A model generated the notes under the pieces. It was given only the letters and a program-made list of their open reading frames with translations. It had not been told where the DNA came from and searched no databases. A program made the position numbers and the translations under genes. Shown piece by piece: positions 45,250 to 53,812 of a stretch of 64,000 nt of DNA; positions within the stretch are counted from its first letter, which is position 1, and every line of letters starts with the position of its first letter. Origin of the DNA: Mesotoga sp. Brook.08.105.5.1 (lineage in GTDB: Bacteria; Thermotogota; Thermotogae; Petrotogales; Kosmotogaceae); assembly GCF_002752635.1 (NCBI RefSeq), contig NZ_AYTW01000006.1:1-64000 (forward strand), read 5' to 3'.

Positions 45250-45749
45250 CTGACAGTCACCTCAACTGTCGAAGAATCCGACTTCACATTGACGACGGAC
45301 AAATCAACGTCCAGCGCATAATGCGAACGAATCCTTAACGTGCCACTTTTTGTGGCGCGGATTTCGATTTCGATAAGGGCTTCACTTCTCGCTTCTTGCT
45401 GATCGTAAGGGAAAGCACCGTGGATGACTGCCTGTGAACGGGTATGACAGTCGGCAATCAATAATAGCTCATCCAATAGAGACTTTACGGCTGTTATCTC
45501 AACTCCGCCAAAAGCCTCGAGCACTACTTCAAAAGCGTAGATCCCGTCGAACTTATTCGACACTAGGCGGATTACGGAATCTGAGCCTTCTTCGATTGTG
45601 AATCTCGATCTATCAAAACCTATTTCAGCTTCCTCCGTAGGCTTCTTGATAATCCAGCATCCGGAAGCCAGGAGAAGAATGATTAAGATCTGTATAAGGA
45701 AACACCTCTTAACCCAGTAGCTGCTTTTCGAAGAATTCAAGCTTCTCAT
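45246..45749 (-). CDS. Cohesin-like lipoprotein coupled to the M6 protease
   Basis: A 167-residue lipoprotein, lipobox LASGC (Cys31). The mature part is a single domain (about 40-167) with the strand pattern of cohesins: FTIEEGSDSVIRLVSN, then FDGIYAFEVVLEAFGGVEIT, SEALIEIEIRATKSGTLRI and a final SSSTVEVTV. Similarity to the other cohesin-like domains here is in pattern more than residues, so the call is moderate. The ATGA overlap with the dockerin-tailed protease suggests it anchors that protease to the membrane. There is no ribosome site before the ATG; a TATAAT lies only seven bases upstream. Confidence 0.65.
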   Translation of the reverse strand: MRSLNSSKSSYWVKRCFLIQILIILLLASGCWIIKKPTEEAEIGFDRSRFTIEEGSDSVIRLVSNKFDGIYAFEVVLEAFGGVEITAVKSLLDELLLIADCHTRSQAVIHGAFPYDQQEARSEALIEIEIRATKSGTLRIRSHYALDVDLSVVNVKSDSSTVEVTVR

Positions 45750-45756
45750 AATACGA

Positions 45757-45762
45757 ATTATA
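45757..45762 (-). promoter_or_regulatory. -10 element just before a start codon (possible leaderless mRNA)
   Basis: TATAAT on the minus strand ends seven bases before the ATG at 45749. A start of transcription at or next to the ATG would give a leaderless message, in line with the missing ribosome site. The -35 is weak. Confidence 0.35.
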
Positions 45763-46167
45763 CATTAATTAAGTGTGGAGGATTCAGAAGTTTCGCTATG
45801 CTAAGGAAGATCGATTCGTATTATCGACAAGGGAAATCACAGAATATCCTCCAAAGACATTAACCAAAGCGAACAAATGAATCTTGAATCCAAGAAGAAA
45901 GGATGATAAATGTCCGAGCTACCCACTCTTTCCGGAGTTACTCTCTCGAATTTCATCCAATAGTGATTTGCGCCTTCTAAGAGTTCTGCTAGCTCAGCAA
46001 AATACTGTGAGAACACGAAGGCATAATCTGCGCTCAGTTGGTGTATAATTTATCTCACGAAGGCTATTCGAAGCAAGATGAACCATCCAGCAGTACTCGT
46101 AGATCTAGCAGTTGGCTTTGTTATTGCTTTGACTCGCTCAAAGAGACGGTTTAGCCGCGAAAATAGT

Positions 46168-46197
46168 TTGACATGTGCTTATTGGAAATGGTACAAT
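46168..46197 (+). promoter_or_regulatory. Promoter of the Cys-rich lipoprotein gene
   Basis: Perfect TTGACA (46168-46173), 18 bases, TACAAT (46192-46197) with TGG before the -10. It implies a leader of about 200 nt. Confidence 0.65.
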
Positions 46198-46402
46198 ACT
46201 CTTGATTCATCTTGTTTCTAGTCGTTTCATTGTGGTATATAATTATTGAGATGTGTTCGCGATTTACAAGTTATCTTTAGCTTTTCACCTAAATTCGGGA
46301 TTGTTCAAAGTGCTTTTGAGTCAATATATGAGTCTCTATATGTTCTTTATGTTCTTTAGCAAATACTTTTCACAACCAAACGCCTTATAGGGGGTGTGTG
46401 CA

Positions 46403-49400
46403 GTGGCAAAGAAACTTTTGAAACTTACTACGTTGCTTTCTGTTCTGCTATTAATGCTCATGCTGACTGGTTGTCCACCAAAGGTGGTCTACTATCAGCT
46501 GACAGTAACGACAGAAGGTGATGGTCATGTCGACAAGAATCCCGAGCCTGAAGAAAAGGGATATTTGGAGGGAGTGACAGTTGAGCTTACAGCAGTTGCT
46601 GATGAAGGCTGGGAATTCGAGAAGTGGGTAATTGGCGAGGAGCAGGATACAAATAATCCTTACACAATTACCATGGATTCTGACAAATCAGTTAAAGCGG
46701 TCTTTAAGGCAGAGGAACCACCTGTCGATCAATTCACTTTGACCGTTGCAAAGGCCGGAGACGGAGACGGGGCGGTCGACCCAGCGGTTGGCGATCACGT
46801 TTACAATGAGGGCACCGTAGTAACGCTGACGGCTACGCCCGACGCAAACAGCGACTTCGTCATGTGGGTAGTCGATGGTGTAGAGTTTGAAGAGGCTACA
46901 GTGGTCGCAACGATGACGAAAGACATTCTCGCAACCGCTCACTTCGATCTCAAGGAAACAGAGAAACCCGAGGTTTACGTTGAATGGATAGGCGGTTCTC
47001 TGATGATAGTCGAAGCGCCGTGCACTTATCCGGCCAACGGTACTGGACTTCAGTTCCAGTACAAGGTTGACGATACTAAGAAGTCCCTGACAGCCGCTTC
47101 CTGGAGTATCCTTAAAGGGGAAGAGATTGTCTATACCAAAGCCATAGAAGCCGCCAAATTCTACAATTTCGTCTTCGGAAATCTACTTGCGGATTTCTTG
47201 GGCGAAAACCCGGAAGGTGGACTCTATCATCTGGCGGTAACGGCAACGAACTCCGGTGGAGGAACGACCACCGTAAAGATCCCGTTCTATGTTCATGTTG
47301 ACCTCGCACAAATCGTTGATTACGAGTTCACCAGCGGTATAGTCACTTATGACGGCATGAACATAATACCGATAGCCGGAACCCCTTCAGCTACGCTTGA
47401 AGCCACGATAACCCTTGATTCGAAAGTGAGAGTTAGAATTGTAGCTTTCGTTGGTGAAGAATGGGATTGTGAGTGTCCTGATAATGTAATACTTTATGAC
47501 AAAGTCATAACCAGAGATGCCTCTTCTACCGAGAAAGAGACTTTCGATCTCGATCTAACCAAGCTCAAGGAGGGCGTCACATATCGTGGAATACAGATAG
47601 TCCTTTACAACGAAGGCTGTGGACCGTGGCCATGTGGCGTCTGCCCCGATGACATGGAAACTATAAGCATCTACTTCGATACCGAAGTAAGCCTGGAATG
47701 TATTCCCTGCGTTTGCAATCCATGTGATCCCTGCTGGCCGGGCTATGTTGAACCGGGTCTAGAAATCTCAGGACTACTCTTTGCGGACCTCGGCGAATTC
47801 TTCGAAGTTTCCGCCACCGTAAACGGTCAAACCGTCCCAGAAGGAGATATAACTTACTCCAGCGGCAAGGCATTCTTCAAGATATTCGAAGGCATGTTCG
47901 ATCCTGAACTGAACGGCGATGTTTCAGTGCTCTGGGAAGTCACCACGATAACCGGTCAGGCTACCGAAGTGGAATGCGAGTGCGAAATCGACTTCGTTCC
48001 TCCGGAAGTCGAAATCGATCTCGATTGCTGGCCTTGTGATGATGCTACGAAGGTCGTTTCCTTTGATTTCCGCGATGATGTTGGTCTGAGAAAGGTTGGA
48101 GCTAAGTTTGAAAACGTCGCCGAAGTTACGTTCAGTGCAACTCCGACCGGAAAGACAAAGACAACATTTACCGATCCTGCGGGATGGTTCTTCTTTGACC
48201 GCAAATTCGCAACTATCGATGCCACAATAACTGTCAATACTGTCGGCGAGGGTCAGATAGAGGAAGTCGAGTACTCTGTTTACGGTTGGGCAGAAGATAC
48301 TTTCTGCAACACATTCGAGGCTTCAAAGACGTGTACTCTCGACACGACTCCTCCCAACGTCCACTTCGGTCTTGAATGCGAACAGTGTGTTCTCGAATGC
48401 GACGCGACCAATACTGTTCTGGCTTGGTACATAGAGGATGCGGGAGACATTTCCGGTACAATAGAAGTCAATTTCGGCAAGTTGAACGGCAAAGCCGAAC
48501 CATTCGAGTTTGAGACTAAGTCCGGAACGGTTCTCTGGGAATTCGAGGATTTCGAGTGTGGTACGATCGTTGCCACCATAACAGTTCTCGATGACTGCCT
48601 GAACGAGACTGAAAAAACCTTCTCAGCCGAGATTGATAATGTTGATCCCGTAATAATCCTCAACGCGGACAACTGTTTTGATTTACTAGAATGTGATTCG
48701 ACAAATACGACGCTCTTCTGGGAGGCCAGTGGTGAATGTGATGTAGAAGTGTTCATATCCGTGAATGTTGGAGAACTCTACATTGATGGCAAGTTAGTTT
48801 CCACCTACGCTACCACGACGCTCATGGGTGAGATAGAATGGCGATTCGGACCTGAATACGAGTTCGATTGCACCTATATTGAAGCTCGCGCACTTGTTAA
48901 GGACGATTGTGGTAACGAAGGTAAGGACTCTGTAACGAGCTATGACGTTGGTGTGAAGGTCGATCATCTTCCCCCAGCTGCGACCATTTCGGTTGTTGAT
49001 GCAGACGAAGATGCCCCCAGTTGTGACGCCAGTTGCGTTTATATCGACTGGGAAGTCGAGGAGAACTGTCTTGAATCGGTAGAAATCTGGGCGAACTACC
49101 CGAATGTCACCTGTGGTACGAATGTTCCCGCAATCGAAGGCGAATACCTTATCTTCAAAGCCGTCGGTGCTGAGTTGGACGAATACAGGCAAGACTACCC
49201 TCCTCAGGGTGGGAATGGTTCCGATAGAACTTTGTACGGTGATGAAATAAAGATCTGCCTGCCGATGATTGATTGTGATACCTATGTTGCAACCATCGTT
49301 GCCTATGATACCTGCGGCGCATCAGATACTGATTTTGACGTAACTCACAGCATCGACAGGTTGCCGCCGGTTCTTGAATTCGGTTGGGAAGAAGTGCCGA

Positions 49401-50455
49401 CTTCATGTGCGACGGAGGCTACCCTTACAGTTAGTATTACAGACGGTTCCTTCCCATGCAAAGTATGTGGTGAAGGTGAATGTCAGATCGGTTTACTTGA
49501 ATGGGAATTCAGGCCGGTTAATGGCAATGTCATACCTGGCTCGCCACTCGAGATATTCGACAATGATTTGGATATCTTCCCTGATACACATACTTACTCA
49601 GGTTCTCTATATCTCGAGGCTCCATTGAACGTCGATTGCGGAACTTATGTAGCGACCTTCACTGCATACGACTGCTGTTGCTCGCTGGACCTTTCAAACA
49701 AAGTTTCTAAAGCGGTAAGTGTTTACGTCGATACTAAACCCCCAGTAGTAGGACAATTCGACTTCTCCGACAAAGATGGAGGTACTGTACAATTTGCAGG
49801 GTGTAACGCGACAAACACCTACCTCACGTGGGATGCTACCGATGCTTGTTTTGACAGAATTGAGATCGAAGTCAGCCACGGCGAGCTGGTGTGGGGAGAC
49901 TGGACCACACTTGACGCAACAGGCGTAGTTGAGTGGAGATTCGGGCAGGTATCCGGTGAGACAGTGATAGCAACCTTGACCGCCTACGATGAATGCAACA
50001 AGACGGTCAAAGAACCATCTTTGAGTGCTTATATCAGAAACACCGGACCGGTGCTTTGGAGTGGTACCAGTTTCAGATTTGACGCTCAGTCAGATACGGT
50101 AGTGCTCAGGTTCAACGAAGAAGTCGTGACAGATGATGCGACTGCCGTTCTGTACTTCAGAACAAATCCCAACGATGATTGGCTGGCGATGGCGACTTAC
50201 AGCGGCTCCAACGTCGGTGGCACTAACGGTATCCATTCAGGTGGAACTGGACCTGACTACGTTGTCGTAGATGTCAATGTATATGATGAAAAGAATATCG
50301 TGAGCGATCCCGAGATAGTTCTTGGAACTCAGTATAAGCTTGAACTCTTTGACGTCTATGCAGCTGATGAAAAATGTTTTGGTGAAGAGTTCTATACTGA
50401 ACCAAATCCAATAGTCGTTGAAGGGCAGGGAACTGCTCTGTCTCCAGAGTTATAG
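46403..50455 (+). CDS. Cysteine-rich Ig-like repeat lipoprotein
   Basis: A 1350-residue lipoprotein, lipobox MLTGC (Cys24). GTG at 46403 has AGGGGG upstream and is preferred to GTG at 46394. Two InlB-B-like repeats (about 27-190) are followed by modules unusually rich in cysteine, about 46 besides the lipid Cys. At least five C-terminal modules of 100-130 residues repeat the pattern CxATNTxLxWxxxxxC ... EWxF ... C(G/D)TxVATxTAYDxC, ending in xDxxPPV linkers. Short dense clusters such as CIPCVCNPCDPC occur near 435. Disulfide-stabilised surface fibre is my inference; a thiol-handling membrane protein is encoded close by. Confidence 0.78.
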   Translation: MAKKLLKLTTLLSVLLLMLMLTGCPPKVVYYQLTVTTEGDGHVDKNPEPEEKGYLEGVTVELTAVADEGWEFEKWVIGEEQDTNNPYTITMDSDKSVKAVFKAEEPPVDQFTLTVAKAGDGDGAVDPAVGDHVYNEGTVVTLTATPDANSDFVMWVVDGVEFEEATVVATMTKDILATAHFDLKETEKPEVYVEWIGGSLMIVEAPCTYPANGTGLQFQYKVDDTKKSLTAASWSILKGEEIVYTKAIEAAKFYNFVFGNLLADFLGENPEGGLYHLAVTATNSGGGTTTVKIPFYVHVDLAQIVDYEFTSGIVTYDGMNIIPIAGTPSATLEATITLDSKVRVRIVAFVGEEWDCECPDNVILYDKVITRDASSTEKETFDLDLTKLKEGVTYRGIQIVLYNEGCGPWPCGVCPDDMETISIYFDTEVSLECIPCVCNPCDPCWPGYVEPGLEISGLLFADLGEFFEVSATVNGQTVPEGDITYSSGKAFFKIFEGMFDPELNGDVSVLWEVTTITGQATEVECECEIDFVPPEVEIDLDCWPCDDATKVVSFDFRDDVGLRKVGAKFENVAEVTFSATPTGKTKTTFTDPAGWFFFDRKFATIDATITVNTVGEGQIEEVEYSVYGWAEDTFCNTFEASKTCTLDTTPPNVHFGLECEQCVLECDATNTVLAWYIEDAGDISGTIEVNFGKLNGKAEPFEFETKSGTVLWEFEDFECGTIVATITVLDDCLNETEKTFSAEIDNVDPVIILNADNCFDLLECDSTNTTLFWEASGECDVEVFISVNVGELYIDGKLVSTYATTTLMGEIEWRFGPEYEFDCTYIEARALVKDDCGNEGKDSVTSYDVGVKVDHLPPAATISVVDADEDAPSCDASCVYIDWEVEENCLESVEIWANYPNVTCGTNVPAIEGEYLIFKAVGAELDEYRQDYPPQGGNGSDRTLYGDEIKICLPMIDCDTYVATIVAYDTCGASDTDFDVTHSIDRLPPVLEFGWEEVPTSCATEATLTVSITDGSFPCKVCGEGECQIGLLEWEFRPVNGNVIPGSPLEIFDNDLDIFPDTHTYSGSLYLEAPLNVDCGTYVATFTAYDCCCSLDLSNKVSKAVSVYVDTKPPVVGQFDFSDKDGGTVQFAGCNATNTYLTWDATDACFDRIEIEVSHGELVWGDWTTLDATGVVEWRFGQVSGETVIATLTAYDECNKTVKEPSLSAYIRNTGPVLWSGTSFRFDAQSDTVVLRFNEEVVTDDATAVLYFRTNPNDDWLAMATYSGSNVGGTNGIHSGGTGPDYVVVDVNVYDEKNIVSDPEIVLGTQYKLELFDVYAADEKCFGEEFYTEPNPIVVEGQGTALSPEL

Positions 50456-50470
50456 AACTCCGAGTTCTGC

Positions 50471-50500
50471 AAAAAAACCCCGGCGGTGCCGGGGTTTTTT
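50471..50500 (+). terminator. Intrinsic terminator after the Cys-rich gene
   Basis: CCCCGGC-GGT-GCCGGGG stem flanked by an A run and six T; a strong, symmetric hairpin about 15 bases after the stop. Confidence 0.92.
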
Positions 50501-50604
50501 CTTACCAGGAATCGATTTTTAATCTAACTTTCCCGTTGTTATTTCCAACAGAAGAGGGTCAGGGCTCACCTTAAACGGTTGGTGCTGATTCAACTCCGTC
50601 TTGA

Positions 50605-50613
50605 TGGTATAAT
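50605..50613 (+). promoter_or_regulatory. Extended -10 promoter TGGTATAAT
   Basis: TGG-TATAAT 30 bases before the next gene; the -35 is poor, as expected for an extended -10 promoter. Confidence 0.6.
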
Positions 50614-50642
50614 ACTTTAAATCCTCTCAGGGAGTGGTGTTT

Positions 50643-52430
50643 ATGCGTACAGGCAAAACTTCAATCGGTATTTCTCTTATTTTGTTTGTGCTTATCTCGA
50701 TTCTAATCTCATCGTGTGGTGCTTCAACAGCACCAGAAGTTGTCATCCCCGACCAGAGCGCAAAGCAACATGAAACGCTAAGGGTCGATCTTTCAGGCTT
50801 TGTTTCGGACAGCAAGAGCGATCTGCTCTTCTCTCTGGAGCAAGGACCGGGAAGGATCGTCGGGTCTGTCTATGAACTCACTCCCGGCTCCGACCTTTCC
50901 GGGCGGGTTCGGGTGTCCATTAGACTAAGAGACAAAAAGGGAAACGACGGCAACTCGTCCTTCTTTGTGAATGTTGCCCAGGTCAAAGCCTCCGTGGCTG
51001 AAGGGCATGAACTCGGATTCGCCGTCCCCGAACAGTATGCCGAAGTTGGTGATGTCGTCAGGATAGGGCTTAATGGGTTCAGAGTAACTGGTGAAGAGCT
51101 GCGATTTGAGATCGTCGAAGCGAACGCTTCACTCAACGCCAGAATAGAGGAGGGGATACTAACGCTAAATCCTGCAGACGGCGCGGTCGGTCAGGAGAAA
51201 GTCATAATAAGGGCTTCGGCTGGCGAAGAGTCTGTCGAATTCGAAGTGCCTTATCTTGTGAGGAAGAGAAACATGCCGCCGACTCTGAATGTTGGAGATC
51301 AGAGAGTTGTAGAAGGTGGCACGCTTAATGTCGATCTTACGCTGGGGGCGAGGGATGTCGATGGCAGTATAGTCTCTTACAGTCTGGTTAGCGGTCCCGG
51401 TAAGGTTAGCAGAGAAGGAATTTTCACTCTCGAGGTACCTGTCGGGTCGATTGGGACGCATACGGTGGCGGTCGAGGTTCTGGACGATCGTGGCGGAACG
51501 GGCCGCGCCTCTTTCAATATAGTCGTCATGCCCGGCGAATCGGCAGACAGGCGCACCCTTTCCGTAGGCGGAGACAACTCCCTTTACACCACAATACAGA
51601 GTGCCATAGATCAGGCGGGCGACGGCGATCTGATCCTGATTCAACCGGGTTCTTACAAGGAAAACCTTCTGGTGAATAAGGCCGTCGAGATAAGAGGGGT
51701 GTCCATAGATGAAGTCATCCTTGAAGCAGCTAATATAACAACACCGGCAATACTCGTGAGAACGGGAACAGGCTTTTTGATCTCAAATATTACCGTAAAG
51801 ACTGCTTCTAGCGGTATACAGGTTTCGCGAGTCTCGGGAGAGATAAGGAATTGTGATATTGTGGGTGGCAGATACGGGATCGCTTTCAGCGGTTCTGACA
51901 GCTCTGATTTGCTTGTAAGTGGATGCAGGATCTCTTCTTATGATGCACTCACTACGGGCGATGTCCCGCCGACTAGAAACGTCGGTATTTACGCGTACGG
52001 TTCCGGTGTCGTAAGAATTGAAGAGAGTATTTTCGACAGGAACGGAACTGCGGTGCACGTGAGCAACGACATTGTTTTCAGAGTCGCTTTAAGCGAATTT
52101 ATGAGTAATAGAATAGCCATAACAGTTGGGAGCAACTCGTCCGGTAGTTTTGTGGGAAACTCCGTGACCCGCAGTATAGAGAACGGAGTCCTTCTCAATA
52201 CGACCGGCCATGTTGAGCTTATCAATAATGAGATTTTCGCCAACGTAAGGCACGGGCTCGACCTCTATCTAAGAGAGTGCACTGATTGCGGTTGCGGTGG
52301 AACTGTCTTCCGCGGCACAATAAGCGGTTCGGGAAACATCCTTGATCAGGTGGCTTCAATCTGCCCTGCAAGCTTCGCGTGGCCCGAAGACTTTTACACT
52401 CTCGACGAGTCTCTCGGAAAACCTCAATAA
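50643..52430 (+). CDS. Lipoprotein with cadherin-like domains and parallel beta-helix
   Basis: A 595-residue lipoprotein (lipobox LISSC, Cys25). Three Ig/cadherin-like domains of about 80-90 residues (VIPDQSAKQHETLRVDLSGF; a divergent second; LNVGDQRVVEGGTLNVDL) occupy the first 300 residues. The C-terminal half starts YTTIQSAIDQAGDGDLILIQ PGSYKE and is a right-handed beta-helix like NosD/pectate-lyase folds (repeated GI/NxI/xNxI turns). No catalytic residues are evident, so carbohydrate or surface binding is a guess. ATG 50643 follows AGGGAG; GTG 50634 is less likely. Confidence 0.8.
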   Translation: MRTGKTSIGISLILFVLISILISSCGASTAPEVVIPDQSAKQHETLRVDLSGFVSDSKSDLLFSLEQGPGRIVGSVYELTPGSDLSGRVRVSIRLRDKKGNDGNSSFFVNVAQVKASVAEGHELGFAVPEQYAEVGDVVRIGLNGFRVTGEELRFEIVEANASLNARIEEGILTLNPADGAVGQEKVIIRASAGEESVEFEVPYLVRKRNMPPTLNVGDQRVVEGGTLNVDLTLGARDVDGSIVSYSLVSGPGKVSREGIFTLEVPVGSIGTHTVAVEVLDDRGGTGRASFNIVVMPGESADRRTLSVGGDNSLYTTIQSAIDQAGDGDLILIQPGSYKENLLVNKAVEIRGVSIDEVILEAANITTPAILVRTGTGFLISNITVKTASSGIQVSRVSGEIRNCDIVGGRYGIAFSGSDSSDLLVSGCRISSYDALTTGDVPPTRNVGIYAYGSGVVRIEESIFDRNGTAVHVSNDIVFRVALSEFMSNRIAITVGSNSSGSFVGNSVTRSIENGVLLNTTGHVELINNEIFANVRHGLDLYLRECTDCGCGGTVFRGTISGSGNILDQVASICPASFAWPEDFYTLDESLGKPQ

Positions 52431-52534
52431 GAGAGCGGGTGAGGCTAACCCGCGTTGTTAATGTAAGGATAAGCAGGGTAAAAAGAAGTCCTTCCGGTAG
52501 CTACTCCGGGGAGTTCGGCAGCCTGTCTCCCGGG

Positions 52535-52543
52535 TGGTATAAT
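52535..52543 (+). promoter_or_regulatory. Extended -10 promoter TGGTATAAT of the DsbD-like gene
   Basis: TGG-TATAAT, 50 bases before the ATG. A weak hairpin GCGGGT/ACCCGC (52435-52453) between it and the previous stop may end the upstream transcript. Confidence 0.6.
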
Positions 52544-52592
52544 CTTGGAAATCCACAACCGACAAACTTTGTATGATTAACGGGGTGCATGT

Positions 52593-53750
52593 ATGAAACG
52601 GAGTCTACTTCTTATTTTCTTTAGTCTTATTTGTCTTTCGGCAGCCGCTTCGGTGATTATCGACTTTTTCGGAGTTGCGACATGTCAGGAATGTCTCGAG
52701 GCCGAGATGATGATAGACAGTCTGAGTTACGAAGTTGAAGAGGCTGTGGTCGTCAACAAATTCATGCTCAATGAGTCCAAGAATCAAGAGCTAAAGCTTA
52801 AGTATGCCAGAGTTTACGGTGTAGATGAAAGCGAGCTGGACTTGTATCCAATGATTTTTGTCGGCAAGGACGCTTTTACTCCCTCAAATATGAGACCGGA
52901 CTTACTTCTTGAGAGCATGATGAACTACTCTCAAGAGGAAAGAGACATAAAGCTCTCAGAGATAGAAACTTTTGGCGAAGATGTGAGTCAGAGGATTACA
53001 GATCGTTATGAGCAGTTCAGTGTCTTCGTCGTTCTCGGTGCTGGACTGATAGACGGTATAAACCCTTGCGCTTTTGTTGTGCTGATATTTCTTGTCTCAT
53101 ACCTGTACTACGTTGGCAGGGGAAGAAATGAGATTCTAGTTGCAGGGGTTTTCTTCGCTATTGGCATCTTTGTAGCGTACTTGGCAATGGGAACAGGGCT
53201 GCTAGGTGCAGTAGGCTACATTGAAAGCATCTCTAGGTTATTTCAGCTAATCTTTTATCCTGCGATGGCAGTTTTCACCGGCGTTCTTGCCATACTGTCG
53301 GTAGTAGACTTCTACAGAATGAGATACAAGAACAAGAAGGCTATCCTGGAGCTTTCACCGGGTTTGAAGAAGAAGACACATGAGATAATTCGAAAGAACG
53401 CCAGGGCGAAGACCATATGGATTGCTTCACTTGTTACCGGGATTCTAGTTTCTTTTGTCGAGTTCATGTGTACCGGGCAGGTCTACCTACCGACGATCGT
53501 TTATATAATCAACAGTGCCGGAGTTTCGGGAAGGGCTCTTGGTTTCCTCGTGACATACAATCTTGGGTTCACTGCCCCGATTATTGCGATAACACTCGTC
53601 GCTTACTTTAGCTCCTCGACCAAGAAAATACAGGAGTTCATGACATCGACTCAGGCAGCTGCAAAGATCAAGCTGCTTATGGGGGCGCTGTTTGCCGTGT
53701 TTTTTGTGATAATTCTGAACATAACATTGAGAACCTTCAATCTGATTTGA
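52593..53750 (+). CDS. DsbD/CcdA-like membrane thiol transporter with N-terminal CxxC domain
   Basis: A 385-residue protein. A signal peptide is followed by a thioredoxin-like domain (about 20-125) with CQEC near residue 30. The membrane half has about six segments; the paired cysteines expected of CcdA/DsbD lie in GINPCAFVVLIF and EFMCTGQVYLPTI, within membrane segments 1 and 4, each next to Pro or Gly. Such proteins carry electrons from cytosolic thioredoxin to outside targets. Fusion of an outer thiol domain in front of the CcdA core differs from E. coli DsbD order only in lacking the C-terminal domain. Close to the Cys-rich lipoprotein gene. Confidence 0.82.
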   Translation: MKRSLLLIFFSLICLSAAASVIIDFFGVATCQECLEAEMMIDSLSYEVEEAVVVNKFMLNESKNQELKLKYARVYGVDESELDLYPMIFVGKDAFTPSNMRPDLLLESMMNYSQEERDIKLSEIETFGEDVSQRITDRYEQFSVFVVLGAGLIDGINPCAFVVLIFLVSYLYYVGRGRNEILVAGVFFAIGIFVAYLAMGTGLLGAVGYIESISRLFQLIFYPAMAVFTGVLAILSVVDFYRMRYKNKKAILELSPGLKKKTHEIIRKNARAKTIWIASLVTGILVSFVEFMCTGQVYLPTIVYIINSAGVSGRALGFLVTYNLGFTAPIIAITLVAYFSSSTKKIQEFMTSTQAAAKIKLLMGALFAVFFVIILNITLRTFNLI

Positions 53751-53812
53751 TTGCAGAAGTCTGTTCTAGAAATGCCCAGATGTCTCTAACAACTCCTTCA
53801 TCTATGAGAGTT

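Larger units (their letters stand above)
45750..46402. other. Intergenic region between divergent surface genes
   Basis: About 650 bases with no gene. It holds the -10 for the minus-strand cohesin-like gene and a good plus-strand promoter at 46168-46197 about 200 bases before the next gene. A second TATAAT is at 46238-46243. The long leader has no fold I recognise. Confidence 0.5.

Noticed and set aside
26771-45749. Classical cellulosome
   Set aside because: No glycoside hydrolase, carbohydrate-binding module or multi-cohesin scaffoldin is seen; only the cohesin/dockerin pattern is shared.
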